A stretch of DNA of 64,000 bases, taken from Gimesia chilikensis (GTDB taxonomy: Bacteria > Planctomycetota > Planctomycetia > Planctomycetales > Planctomycetaceae). This document shows positions 32,125 to 41,116 of the stretch, piece after piece. Each line of letters opens with the position of its first letter. The first letter of the stretch is position 1. Location: assembly GCF_007744075.1 (NCBI RefSeq), contig NZ_CP036266.1, positions 2,465,748-2,529,747 of the forward strand, given 5' to 3'. A program made the position numbers and the translations under genes. Below the pieces are notes generated by a model. It did not search any database and had not been told where the DNA came from. It was given only the letters and a program-made list of their open reading frames with translations.

Positions 32125-32668
32125 GGCGAGAATGTAAATCTGTTGAAGGAAACACTTTCAGGAAAAATATGATGAAGAATGAATTTTTTTGTCACAGATC
32201 AGCCTGCTCGTGAAACCTAATTCAGTGAGCACCAGCTGTTGTGATTTCTGATTACGAGGGATAAACAACGGCAGGTCTGAATGGAGAACGTTATCAGTAG
32301 TAATGCTGGTGTACTTTTAAATTCATTTCTCATAAGCCTTTGTACCCATGTGTTAATACTGATGCAAGCAGAAAAGATAGAGTTTGCGCAAAGCAATGTT
32401 TCTGTGCTCCTGATTGCAGGTGGAAACTCCGTCATTAAACCCGTTCTTATAACGGCAGGAGCGTCGCTCTTGCCGCATACCGTCTCGATGTTTCGTTAAG
32501 GCGTTGGGTGCCTGCCCTCTGAGATTCGAAGTTTTTCTAAGAATCTCAGAGGGTCCTTTACTCACCCTGCTTAAGCCTGATGACGTGACAGGTGGGACCA
32601 GAAATAGAGCCTGTTGTGGAAGTAGCGCGATCGACCATGACAGGGGCCGGCTTTATGAAGGAAATGAT
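32125..32668. other. Intergenic region upstream of the sigma factor
   Basis: 544 bases. A 72-codon frame (32281-32499) has atypical AT-rich codons and no good ribosome site, so it is not called. The only marked structure is the hairpin at 32515-32553. Confidence 0.45.
32515..32553. terminator. Strong hairpin, terminator-like
   Basis: A perfect 13-bp inverted repeat (CCCTCTGAGATTC at 32515-32527, GAATCTCAGAGGG at 32541-32553) has a 13-base loop containing TTTTT. It is followed by TCCTTTA, a weak T tract. It could terminate an unrecognised transcript or be a structured RNA element. Confidence 0.55.
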
Positions 32669-32977
32669 ATGCGGTGCGACTTCCTGTGTATTGTGCTACT
32701 GGCGGTGATTTCATTGACTTTGCCTCCCGCGTTTGAACGTCATCCGATGACGACGGCGGTGAACCCCGAGTCGGGTGAAGTGTTTCAAGCCTGTTATGAT
32801 TCTACCGGTAAACTCCACGGCACATGTATTCGACGTGACCGAGACGGGAACCTGGTCGAAGAGATGGAATGCGTTCACGGGCATTGTGTCAGTTGCCGGC
32901 AATACGCGGCCAGCGGAGAATTGCTCTACGAAATTCGCGAAGACAAGAATTTCACACTGGTGCAAACTTACCCCTGA
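32669..32977 (+). CDS. Small secreted protein with MORN-like repeats
   Basis: 102 residues from the ATG at 32669, chosen because GAAGGA lies about 6 bases upstream and a signal peptide follows (MRCDFLCIVLLAVISLTLPP). The mature part has YDSTGKLHGTCIRRDRDGNL and YAASGELLYEIRED, resembling MORN_2/YwqK-type repeats, and several cysteines. The longer frame from 32504 reads as non-protein-like. Function unknown. It converges on the regulator gene, ending 6 bases before it. Confidence 0.6.
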   Translation: MRCDFLCIVLLAVISLTLPPAFERHPMTTAVNPESGEVFQACYDSTGKLHGTCIRRDRDGNLVEEMECVHGHCVSCRQYAASGELLYEIREDKNFTLVQTYP

Positions 32978-32983
32978 AGCGTG

Positions 32984-34168
32984 TCAGTTCTCTGATCGCT
33001 GGCTTCTGCGAAATTCGAGTGGGGTTGTGCCGATCTGCTTTTTGAAAACAAAACAGAGTTGTCCCGGGCTGCAGAACCCTGAAGAACCTGCGATCTGGGC
33101 GACCGTTTTGTCGGTCGAGATCAGCAACTGTTTCACCCGCTCCATTTTTATCCGGCGGATTTCGTCTGCGGGACTGCAGTTCAACAATTGGCGAAAGCGT
33201 TGCTCCAGAGAACGACGCGAAAGCGGAACCGCCTGCAGGACGTCGCTGACCTGAATTCCGGTATGTGCGTGTTCGCGGATGAAGCGCAGGGCATCGACGA
33301 ACAGTGGGTCGTCGATGGCCAGCATTTCGGTAGACTGCCGTTCGATCACGTGCAGCGGGGGCAGGGCCAGCGACTTTGATTTGACCCGCTTACCCGCCAG
33401 CAGCGCTTCGAGAATGCGAACGCTGTTAATGCCGATCTGCTCACTGGCGAGGACGATACTGGAAAGCGGCGGTGCGGAGATATTACAGAGCAATTCATCT
33501 GTATCCGCGACCAGAATCGCGATTTCTTCAGGCACCCGAAAGCCGACAGCATTACAGACTTCAGTTAACAACACACCAGCGTGTGGGTCTGCCGCCATGA
33601 CCGCCAGTGGTCGGGGGGCCTGTTGTAACCAGTGCAGCGTGCGTTCCTGAATGGAGGTTTTATCGCGGGAGAAGGACCTGCTGTGGAACATATCACAGTC
33701 CAGTCCAGCGGCTTCGACCACCTTCAGAAAGCGTTCGCCCCGTGAGGGGGAATACCGCTGACTGGGCGGGCCATAATAGGCGAAATGGCGGAAGCCTCGC
33801 TCGCGAAAATGCGAGAATGCCATCTCGGCCCGGCGGGCGTCATCGGTGCGGACGCGGTACCAGTCCGGATCATCCTGTTCCCAGTAGGAAACATTCACCG
33901 TGGGGAGCTGGAGGCCGCGGACATGCTCGGCTGTTTTTTCATCACGAATCGCGGCGATGATGCCGTCCCCCTGCCAGTTGCGGGGAACGCGTAACCGCCA
34001 TTGTCGATCGCGGGGCGCAATCCACAGGCTCCAGGGTAAGACGTTCCGCACCACTGATGCGATACCCTGAATCACGCTGCGGCCCCAGGTGTCATCCGGG
34101 TCGATCAACAGCGCGATCTGTCTGTTATCGGGGATCTTCAAAGCCGGTGATCGGGGGCGGCGAGGCAT
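32984..34168 (-). CDS. XylR-type transcription regulator (LacI-like sensor plus AraC DNA-binding domain)
   Basis: 394 residues. The first 280 residues form a periplasmic-binding-protein-like sensor (QIALLIDPDDTWGRSVIQGI, FAYYGPP, PLAVMAADPHAGVLLTEVCNAVGFRVPEEIAI, PPLSSI). The last 100 are an AraC-type double helix-turn-helix (VPLSRRSLEQRFRQLLNCSP, VAQIAGSSGFCSPGQLCFVFKKQIGTTPLEFR). It is transcribed divergently from the D-amino-acid operon, and a perfect inverted repeat lies between them, so it most likely controls that operon in response to a small molecule from the pathway. Planctomycetes have many such XylR-like regulators for carbon sources. Confidence 0.9.
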   Translation of the reverse strand: MPRRPRSPALKIPDNRQIALLIDPDDTWGRSVIQGIASVVRNVLPWSLWIAPRDRQWRLRVPRNWQGDGIIAAIRDEKTAEHVRGLQLPTVNVSYWEQDDPDWYRVRTDDARRAEMAFSHFRERGFRHFAYYGPPSQRYSPSRGERFLKVVEAAGLDCDMFHSRSFSRDKTSIQERTLHWLQQAPRPLAVMAADPHAGVLLTEVCNAVGFRVPEEIAILVADTDELLCNISAPPLSSIVLASEQIGINSVRILEALLAGKRVKSKSLALPPLHVIERQSTEMLAIDDPLFVDALRFIREHAHTGIQVSDVLQAVPLSRRSLEQRFRQLLNCSPADEIRRIKMERVKQLLISTDKTVAQIAGSSGFCSPGQLCFVFKKQIGTTPLEFRRSQRSEN

Positions 34169-34199
34169 GGATGGGGCTCAAACAGGTAAAAAACGGGTG

Positions 34200-34226
34200 T
34201 GCGCAAATTCGATATCAGTTTGCGCA
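34200..34226. promoter_or_regulatory. Likely operator of the XylR-type regulator
   Basis: A perfect 8-bp inverted repeat, TGCGCAAA (34200-34207) and TTTGCGCA (34219-34226), has an 11-base spacer. It lies 32 bases from the regulator start and about 100 bases upstream of the D-aminoacylase start. A TTGACA at 34239-34244 follows, without a good -10. Confidence 0.6.
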
Positions 34227-34327
34227 TTCTCGGATTGTTTGACAAGCGTCTGGCGGTAAAGTGGTGAGCATGAATCAACGTTTGCTGAAGCGCACCCACT
34301 GTTCGTAATGACTGAAGAGGTAATCCC

Positions 34328-35911
34328 GTGACTTTGAGACCTGCGATCGTTCTGCGTAGCCTGTTGCTGCTGGCGCTGTTGTTACCGTCACTCGGTGTTG
34401 CTGCGGAGCGGGTGGATTACGTAATCGAAAACGGCACGCTGCACGACGGAACCGGTCAGGTGATTAAACAGGGACACGTGGCAGTACGGGATGGGAAAAT
34501 CGTTTCCGTCGGGCCCGGTAAAGGGCCCGCCAGCGAGACCCGTATCGATGCGAGCGGACTGATTGTCTGTCCGGGATTCATCGACCTGCATACTCACAGC
34601 GATCGGGGCATCGTCAATCCCAAGGCTCGGGGCGCGGTGAACTACCTGATGCAGGGCTGTACGACATCGGTGACCGGTAACTGCGGGATGGGGCCCATCG
34701 AAGTCAAGGAATTCTATGACAAGGTCGATCTGGCGGGCGCGGGAACCAACGTGGCGCATCTGTTGCCGCAAGGAGACCTGCGCTCGCAGGTGATTGGCAA
34801 GGTCAATCGCAAAGCGACCAAAGCGGAACTGCAGGAGATGCAGCAGCGGGCAGCCCGGGCGATGCAGGAAGGGGCCTGGGGGATGTCGACCGGCCTGATT
34901 TATACTCCCAGCACTTACGCGGACACGGAAGAACTGATTGCCCTCGCACGCGTGATTGGTAAAGCGGGTGGTATTTATGCCAGCCACATTCGCGGTGAGG
35001 AAGACGGCCTGCTCGGTTCCTATCAGGAAGCGATTCGCATTGGCCGTGAGGCAGAAGTTCCGGTGCACGTTTCCCATATGAAAGTCAAGGGGACTCCGAA
35101 CTGGGGTAACCTGCGTCTGGCGATCGATATGATCAAACAGGCCCGCAAAACAGGTCAGCGGGTGACCGCCGATCAATATCCGTATATCGCTGCAAGTACC
35201 TCGCTGGCTGCAACGGTCTTTCCCCCCTGGTCGATGTCCGGCGGGAGAGAAGAACTGGTCAAGCGGCTGGATACGGCAGATGTTGGTGAGAAGATCCGGA
35301 CTGCGGTCGCCCAGAGTCTGAGCATCAAAGAAGACGGTAAGCAGATCGTGATTGCCCAGTATGGTCCGCGACCGGAATGGGTGGGTCGGCACTTGCGCGA
35401 GATTGCGAAACAGGAAGCGAAAACGCCGCTACAGATTACCGAAGAGATTATCCGTAACGGGGGAGCGCAGATTGTGAACTTCGCCATGAATGAAGAGGAA
35501 GTCCGCATGGCGATGCAGCATCCGTGGGTGGCGACCGCTTCGGATGGCGGAGTGATGATCCCTGATGCCACACGTCCGCATCCGCGAAATTATGGTGCCT
35601 TTCCCCGCAAGATCGGTCATTATGCGATTCGCGAACAGGTGCTGCCTTTGAACCAGGCAATTCGCAGTGCCACGGGGCTGCCGGCTGAGATCCTGGGATT
35701 GACCGATCGAGGATTTCTCAAACCGGGACAGGCGGCGGATATTGTTGTCTTCGATCCGAAAACCATCATCGATACGGCGACGTTTGAAAATCCACATCAG
35801 TACGCGGAAGGCATGCGCTACGTCTTCGTGAATGGAGTAGCCGCGGTCTATGGAGGCACGCCGACCGGTGCCCTCGCGGGACGGGCGCTGCGGAAACCAT
35901 CTGCTCCCTGA
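34328..35911 (+). CDS. N-acyl-D-amino-acid deacylase (D-aminoacylase) family amidohydrolase, exported
   Basis: 527 residues from a GTG start with AGAGG 7 bases upstream. A signal peptide (about 1-26) indicates export. Amidohydrolase motifs are present: DLHTHSD (H88, H90), the GNCG motif with C119 that ligates zinc in D-aminoacylases, ASHIRGE, HVSHMKVKG and ASDGG near the C-terminus. The family hydrolyses N-acyl-D-amino acids to D-amino acid and carboxylate. The neighbouring DgcN- and DgcA-like genes suggest D-glutamate or peptidoglycan-derived substrates (inference). Confidence 0.9.
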   Translation: MTLRPAIVLRSLLLLALLLPSLGVAAERVDYVIENGTLHDGTGQVIKQGHVAVRDGKIVSVGPGKGPASETRIDASGLIVCPGFIDLHTHSDRGIVNPKARGAVNYLMQGCTTSVTGNCGMGPIEVKEFYDKVDLAGAGTNVAHLLPQGDLRSQVIGKVNRKATKAELQEMQQRAARAMQEGAWGMSTGLIYTPSTYADTEELIALARVIGKAGGIYASHIRGEEDGLLGSYQEAIRIGREAEVPVHVSHMKVKGTPNWGNLRLAIDMIKQARKTGQRVTADQYPYIAASTSLAATVFPPWSMSGGREELVKRLDTADVGEKIRTAVAQSLSIKEDGKQIVIAQYGPRPEWVGRHLREIAKQEAKTPLQITEEIIRNGGAQIVNFAMNEEEVRMAMQHPWVATASDGGVMIPDATRPHPRNYGAFPRKIGHYAIREQVLPLNQAIRSATGLPAEILGLTDRGFLKPGQAADIVVFDPKTIIDTATFENPHQYAEGMRYVFVNGVAAVYGGTPTGALAGRALRKPSAP

Positions 35912-35982
35912 GTGCTACCACGTTTCAGGCATTAAAGTCCTGCACGTTTCACTATTAACTTACCTCTTTTGGGGATTACGCT

Positions 35983-37080
35983 ATGAATACCGTTGTACCT
36001 GCCGTGGAAAAAACGTCGGTGCCTGGACTGGACATCATCAATGAGTACCGCCGGATTGCGATCGCGGTTGGCGATGATGCACCGCTGTCGAATTCGAAGA
36101 CCGCCATCAGCCTGCTCCGCTACCGGGGCGAACACTGTCTGGCTGTGATCGATCCGGCGCACCAGGGGAAAACCACACAGCACCTGTATGGCGTTGGGGG
36201 CAGCACTCCGGTCGTTGGTTCGCTGTCGGAGGTGGATTCTCCCGATGCACTATTTATCGGTATTTCTCCTCCGGGTGGTCAGATGCCGGAATCGTTGAGC
36301 CGGGTGATCGGGGCTGGTGTGGACCGCGGACTGGATATCGTTTCCGGCCTGCATGAGTTTCTGGTTGAGAACGAAGATTTCTGCCAGGTGGCGCAGCGGA
36401 GTGGCAGTCGGCTGATTGACGTCCGCCGGAACCAGCATCGCCAGACGGCCCGCTGTGCTGAGTTTCGCAGCGGCTGTTTGCGGATTCACGCAGTTGGTCA
36501 GGATTGCAGCGTGGGCAAAATGGTGACGATGCTCGAACTCGAACGGGGCCTGCAGCAGCGTCAACGGGATGCGAAGTTCCTGGCGACGGGACAGACGGGG
36601 ATCATGATCAAGGGGAACGGCGTTCCCGTCGACTGTGTCGTTTCTGACTTTGTCAACGGAGCCGTGGAAGAGCTGGTACTTCAGCATGAACAGCATGAAA
36701 TTCTCCTCATCGAAGGGCAGGGGAGTATCGTACATCCGGCCTTTTCGGCGGTGACTTTGGGGCTGTTGCATGGCTGTGCGCCGCAGGGGTTGATTCTCTG
36801 TTACGAAGCAGCCCGTCCTCATGTGAAGGCAATGCCGCATGTGCCGCTCAAGTCTCTGGAACGCTATCGGGAACTTTACGAGCAGCTCGCTTCGGAACGG
36901 TCTCCCGCGGAAGTGATCGGCGTTGCCATGAACGGTCGCAATCTCTCTGAAGCAGAAGCGGACATCGAGAAAGAGCAGGTGCAGGAACGACTGGGTTTAC
37001 CGGTCTGCGATGTCTACCGCGATGGACCGGATCTCCTGGTTGATGCCGTTTTGAATCTGAGAGGGAGGCTGTTCGCGTGA
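35983..37080 (+). CDS. dgcN: DUF1611 protein, DgcN-like D-glutamate N-acetyltransferase
   Basis: 365 residues. DUF1611 family: an N-terminal Rossmann-like half (YRRIAIAVGDDAPLSNSKT, LFIGISPPGG, GLHEFL) and a C-terminal P-loop-like half with GQDCSVGKM at 172-180, GQTGIMIKGNGVP and LLIEGQGSIVHPAF. Characterised marine members (DgcN) acetylate D-glutamate to N-acetyl-D-glutamate, which DgcA then racemises. The next gene overlaps its stop by 4 bases and is the DgcA-type enolase-family enzyme, which supports the assignment. A dipeptide-recycling role is the main alternative. The symbol is tentative. Confidence 0.72.
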   Translation: MNTVVPAVEKTSVPGLDIINEYRRIAIAVGDDAPLSNSKTAISLLRYRGEHCLAVIDPAHQGKTTQHLYGVGGSTPVVGSLSEVDSPDALFIGISPPGGQMPESLSRVIGAGVDRGLDIVSGLHEFLVENEDFCQVAQRSGSRLIDVRRNQHRQTARCAEFRSGCLRIHAVGQDCSVGKMVTMLELERGLQQRQRDAKFLATGQTGIMIKGNGVPVDCVVSDFVNGAVEELVLQHEQHEILLIEGQGSIVHPAFSAVTLGLLHGCAPQGLILCYEAARPHVKAMPHVPLKSLERYRELYEQLASERSPAEVIGVAMNGRNLSEAEADIEKEQVQERLGLPVCDVYRDGPDLLVDAVLNLRGRLFA

Positions 37081-38096
37081 AACTGGAATGGCGACGAGTC
37101 AGCCTGCCTTTGAAAGATCCCTTCACGATCGCCCGCGGCACGCTGCACCATCAGCAGTGTCTGATAGTGATTCTGACGCAGGACGGTGTGAGCGGATTTG
37201 GCGAAGTCACCTGCAACAATTATTATGGTCACACCTACGAATCGCTGGAAGCGGCGCTCAACCTGGTTCGCGATGCGATTGCAGAGCAGCCGTTGATGCA
37301 TCCGCGAGAGCTGTATAAGGTTTGCCAGGCTGTCATTCCCACAGATCGGTTTGCGCTCTCTGCCATTGATGGGGCTGCCTACGATCTGTACGGCAAGACG
37401 CAGGGAATCCGCACGACTGAGATCCTGGGGTTAAACACCGCTGCTGAGACCCGGTCAAGTTATACCCTGGGCATTGATTCGATTGAGGAAATGATTCGCA
37501 AATATCGTGATCAGCCCGACTGGCCTGTCTACAAGATCAAGCTGGGCACGCCCCACGATCTGGAGATTGTGCAGGCACTGCGGGCAGTGACGGAAGCGAC
37601 GATTCGGGTCGACGCGAACTGTGCGTGGACCGTGGAGCAGACGATTACGAATTCGCGTGCACTCCGGGAACTGGGAGTGGAATTCATCGAACAGCCGTTG
37701 CCGGCCGATGCATCGCCTGCAGCGCAGCGCGAAGTCTTTGAACAGAGTGCACTGCCCGTGATTGCCGATGAGAGCTGTCGGACCGAAGAGGATGTGGCCC
37801 GCTGCGAAGGTCTGTTTCACGGGATCAATGTCAAACTGTGCAAATGCGGCGGATTGACGCCTGCGAGTCGGATGTTGCAGCAGGCTCGCGCACTGGGAAT
37901 GAAAACGATGGTCGGTTGTATGATTGAATCGACGGTCGGTATCTCGGCTGCAGCGCAGTTGCTACCGTTACTCGACTATGCTGACTTCGATGGGGCCAAC
38001 CTGCTGGCGGAAGACGTGGCGCGGGGAGTTCGCATTCACAACGGGGAAGTCGAATTCAGTAACGTTTACGGGAATGGGATTGAACTGCTGATCTGA
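37077..38096 (+). CDS. dgcA: Enolase-superfamily racemase/epimerase, DgcA-like
   Basis: 339 residues. The GTG start overlaps the previous stop (GTGA). It is a muconate-lactonizing/mandelate-racemase-type barrel with the full catalytic set: K153-x-K155 (YKIKLGT), metal ligands D179 (RVDANCAW), E205 (FIEQP) and D231 (ADES), and a second-side lysine K253 (NVKLCKCGG). A lysine on each face of the site fits 1,1-proton transfer, i.e. racemase or epimerase chemistry. The nearest known roles are N-acetyl-D-glutamate racemase (DgcA) and L-Ala-D/L-Glu dipeptide epimerase. Fusion-like coupling to DgcN favours the first. The symbol is tentative. Confidence 0.78.
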   Translation: MKLEWRRVSLPLKDPFTIARGTLHHQQCLIVILTQDGVSGFGEVTCNNYYGHTYESLEAALNLVRDAIAEQPLMHPRELYKVCQAVIPTDRFALSAIDGAAYDLYGKTQGIRTTEILGLNTAAETRSSYTLGIDSIEEMIRKYRDQPDWPVYKIKLGTPHDLEIVQALRAVTEATIRVDANCAWTVEQTITNSRALRELGVEFIEQPLPADASPAAQREVFEQSALPVIADESCRTEEDVARCEGLFHGINVKLCKCGGLTPASRMLQQARALGMKTMVGCMIESTVGISAAAQLLPLLDYADFDGANLLAEDVARGVRIHNGEVEFSNVYGNGIELLI

Positions 38097-38287
38097 GACA
38101 GAAGCGTGACCGCCTGCTTTGTCTTCAGTAGACATTCTTTATCTGGCTGGTTTTTCGATCTATTTTCGATTCATCAGTTATTATCTGCTCCCGGGGCGTG
38201 TAGAATTTCGCATGACAAACCAGAAGTGACACGAAGTACTGCTTCTGCTGAAACCCTGATTTATTTCCCGGGGAGCCCTGCGAGTCG

Positions 38288-39649
38288 ATGACGAAGAGAT
38301 ACGGTTTCTGGACACTGACCTTTCTGGTCATTGCGAATATGATTGGAGCCGGGGTCTTTACGACCTCCGGTTTCTCGCTCATGGATCTGGGGTCACCCGG
38401 ACTGGTGGTTCTCGCCTGGGTAGCGGGGGGATTGATTGCGATTACGGGTGCTTTCAGTTATGGACAGCTGATTAAAGCCATGCCGGAATCGGGGGGCGAA
38501 TATCTGTTCCTGTCACGAGCCGCGCATCCGTTACTGGGGTTCATTGCGGGCTGGGTGTCGTTGATTGCAGGCTTTTCCGGTGCGATCGCCTTTGCTGCGA
38601 CCGCGCTGGAAGCGTATGTCCTGCCGGAAGACATGCGTCCCGGATGGATGCCGGCGGGGACGCTGGCGGTCTGTTCGATTATACTGGCCGGTCTGTTTCA
38701 TGGCCGGAATCCACGACTGGGGGCGTTGGTACAGAATTCGGTCGTGGTGCTCAAACTGGTGCTGCTGTCTGCCATTCTGTTGTTTGCTGCAGCTCAGTTC
38801 TCCAGTGAGACCATGTCGGGCGTCTCAGCACCGACTGTCGACTTGACCGGCTGGGCGCTGGTCAGCGCGTTTGCGGGATCTCTGGTCTGGATTTCTTTGA
38901 GTTATTCGGGCTTCAATGCCGCGGTTTATGTGGCAGATGAAGTTGAAGCAGCGAATCGCACGATTCCCCGGGCGATGGTCGCCGGCACCGGGATTGTGAT
39001 GGTGCTCTATCTATTGTTGAACGCGGTTTTCGTGTATGCACCGCCGCCCGAGGCGATTAAAGGTCAGGCGGATGTGGCGACCATTGCGGCGGAATTCATC
39101 GGGGGAGCTGCTTTCGCGAGTTTCGTGCGCTGGACCATCGTTACCTGCCTGTTGACCTCGGTCTTCAGTATGATCATGACCGCACCCCGGGTTTACGCCA
39201 AGATGGCGGACGATGGCCTGTTGCCTGGATTTATCCGGATGCAGGGGGGCAACCCGGGGCGGGCGATTCTATTGCAGGTCGCACTGGCTGTGCTTTTGGT
39301 ATTAATCTCCAGTCTGCAGGGGCTGCTGTCCTATCTGGGACTGACCCTGTCGATCTCTGCCGCCGGTTCGGTATGCTGCCTGTTTCTGTCCGGTGTGCGT
39401 ACGAAGCCGTTCTCGCATTATTCGAATCTGATTCCCCTGGTGTTTATTCTCTGTACCCTCATCGCTGCGGGGATAATGGTCAGTTTCAATCCCTGGCAGC
39501 TGCTGGGAACCGCGATTACATTCGCGATTGGCGCCGTGGCGTATGTGCTGACGCGGATCTATCGTCCGAAAGCTGACCTGCTCGCTACAACCGAAATTGA
39601 AAAGGCTCTTGCAGAGGACGTTCAGGAACCTCCGCAATCCAAAAGTTGA
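38288..39649 (+). CDS. APC-superfamily amino-acid permease
   Basis: 453 residues with about twelve membrane helices. The start of TM1 has the APC signature NMIGAGVFTTSGF, and helix 2-3 has AMPESGGEYLFLSRA. The C-terminal 25 residues are cytoplasmic and charged. It follows the DgcA-like gene by 191 bases on the same strand, so it may share the operon and import the D- or N-acyl amino acid, although a separate promoter is possible. Confidence 0.9.
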   Translation: MTKRYGFWTLTFLVIANMIGAGVFTTSGFSLMDLGSPGLVVLAWVAGGLIAITGAFSYGQLIKAMPESGGEYLFLSRAAHPLLGFIAGWVSLIAGFSGAIAFAATALEAYVLPEDMRPGWMPAGTLAVCSIILAGLFHGRNPRLGALVQNSVVVLKLVLLSAILLFAAAQFSSETMSGVSAPTVDLTGWALVSAFAGSLVWISLSYSGFNAAVYVADEVEAANRTIPRAMVAGTGIVMVLYLLLNAVFVYAPPPEAIKGQADVATIAAEFIGGAAFASFVRWTIVTCLLTSVFSMIMTAPRVYAKMADDGLLPGFIRMQGGNPGRAILLQVALAVLLVLISSLQGLLSYLGLTLSISAAGSVCCLFLSGVRTKPFSHYSNLIPLVFILCTLIAAGIMVSFNPWQLLGTAITFAIGAVAYVLTRIYRPKADLLATTEIEKALAEDVQEPPQSKS

Positions 39650-39772
39650 CTAAGCGGAGTTCTGCTGAACTCAGATTTGAACAGTAGTCAGACCGTTGTG
39701 CGGTTCTATAAATGCATAGCGAAACGTGTATTCACCGAAAAGACGTCTTTCCCTCAAATGTAAAGGTCGACA

Positions 39773-40624
39773 GTGATGGCGGTTGCCCAAGCGGGGCGGA
39801 TGCAGTGTATGGAAGTCTGGGGCGGAAATCAGAGCGTGGATCGTAAACTGACGACCACGGGGCTCGATCTCTGGGTCTACAGTCAGCCGCATGCTGCGTC
39901 CCAATCGGGTGGGGACGTGTATTATGTTTCATCCTGTTCTTCCGGCAGGATCACCCGTCTGCTGCTGGCCGATGTGAGTGGTCATGGAGAAGTGGTTGCG
40001 GCCCGGGCCAATGTGCTGCGGAATCTGATGCGGCGCCACATCAACCGGATCAATCAGGCTTCCCTGGTTGAAGCCATTAATGATGATTTTGAATCCGAAT
40101 CGCGAACGGGCGCATTCGCGACCGCAGTGATTGGAACCTTCTTCGCTCCCACCCGAACACTCACGATCTGCAACGCCGGTCATCCGAGTCCTTTAATCTA
40201 CCAGGCGCAGAATAAAACCTGGATTCCGTTTGGCAGCGTACAGGGGGCTTCCGAAGTCGAGCGAAACTTCCCCCTGGGGATCACGGTCGAACAAAATTAT
40301 TCAAATCAGTCCTGCAAACTGGGGCGTGAAGATCTGATGCTCTGTTTCACAGACGGATTGCTGGAGTTCAAACAGGCGGATGGGAGCCTGCTGGGCGAAG
40401 CGGGGCTGCTGCGACTGCTCTCACAGCTCGACTGCAGCCAGCCCGAGCGTCTGATTCCGGAACTGCTTCAGCGGCTGGATCCGAACCAGGAGCGGATTAA
40501 TGCTGCGGATGATATCTCTTTAATGCTGTTCCAGCGCAACAATGAGCGCGTTTCCCTTTACGATAATCTGGCAGCCCCGTTTCGGGCGTTGAAACATTTC
40601 TTCAGCAGGCCAGAAAAGGCTTAA
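39773..40624 (+). CDS. SpoIIE-type PP2C protein phosphatase
   Basis: 283 residues (GTG at 39773 or the adjacent ATG at 39776). The single domain has the metal-binding motifs of SpoIIE/RsbU phosphatases: GGDVYY, LLLADVSGHG, CNAGHPSPL, CFTDGLLE and ADDISLML. There is no sensor domain. The convergent STAS-domain gene overlaps its stop by 4 bases, so phosphatase and STAS substrate form the expected partner-switching pair; no RsbW-type kinase is present in the window. Confidence 0.9.
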   Translation: MMAVAQAGRMQCMEVWGGNQSVDRKLTTTGLDLWVYSQPHAASQSGGDVYYVSSCSSGRITRLLLADVSGHGEVVAARANVLRNLMRRHINRINQASLVEAINDDFESESRTGAFATAVIGTFFAPTRTLTICNAGHPSPLIYQAQNKTWIPFGSVQGASEVERNFPLGITVEQNYSNQSCKLGREDLMLCFTDGLLEFKQADGSLLGEAGLLRLLSQLDCSQPERLIPELLQRLDPNQERINAADDISLMLFQRNNERVSLYDNLAAPFRALKHFFSRPEKA

Positions 40625-40989
40625 TTCGAGCTGAGGCTCAGAATGGCTTCTTCCCGGGTGTCGAACAGCGGCCAAAGCGTTCCCAGTTTGATACTCTGGA
40701 GAATGTACTGCATGTTATCGCAGGCGTTACAGAAAACAGCCTCACCGCCGGACTGTTTCGCCTGTTGCAGGAGACGGGTAAGACAGCTGATGATGATCGA
40801 ATCCAGATATTCCACCCGATTGAGATCGATGATCACATTGGAGATTTCGGGCGCGTTCAGCAGGGTCAGGATTTTATTGGATTCAATCTGGATGTTGTTA
40901 TACAGGAACTGCAGGGCCGATCCCTGGGGAATCACAATCAGATTCGGGGCAATGACTTCTACCTCGAAAATTTCAAACTTATCAGACAT
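40621..40989 (-). CDS. STAS-domain anti-sigma-factor antagonist-like protein
   Basis: 122 residues forming one STAS domain: VIIDLNRVEYLDSIIISCLTRLLQQAKQSGGEAVFCNAC. The serine after the conserved aspartate (LDS) sits where SpoIIAA/RsbV proteins are phosphorylated, while the usual second Ser-Gly is replaced by Ile-Ile. It is convergent with the SpoIIE-type phosphatase gene; both stop codons lie in the shared TTAA at 40621-40624. Confidence 0.88.
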   Translation of the reverse strand: MSDKFEIFEVEVIAPNLIVIPQGSALQFLYNNIQIESNKILTLLNAPEISNVIIDLNRVEYLDSIIISCLTRLLQQAKQSGGEAVFCNACDNMQYILQSIKLGTLWPLFDTREEAILSLSSN

Positions 40990-41116
40990 GATTTGAGCTC
41001 AATCTCCACTGGCCCACTAACGATATAACATAAGAAAATAAAATCCAGAGAAGTGAATGTTCTATCATAGCCCATTCACTTTCCGGATTTCAATCTGTGA
41101 GACGGATAACTTTGAT

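Noticed and set aside
32281-32499. 72-codon plus-strand frame followed by a strong hairpin
   Set aside because: Codon use is unlike the neighbours and the ribosome site is poor; kept only as a note on the intergenic region.
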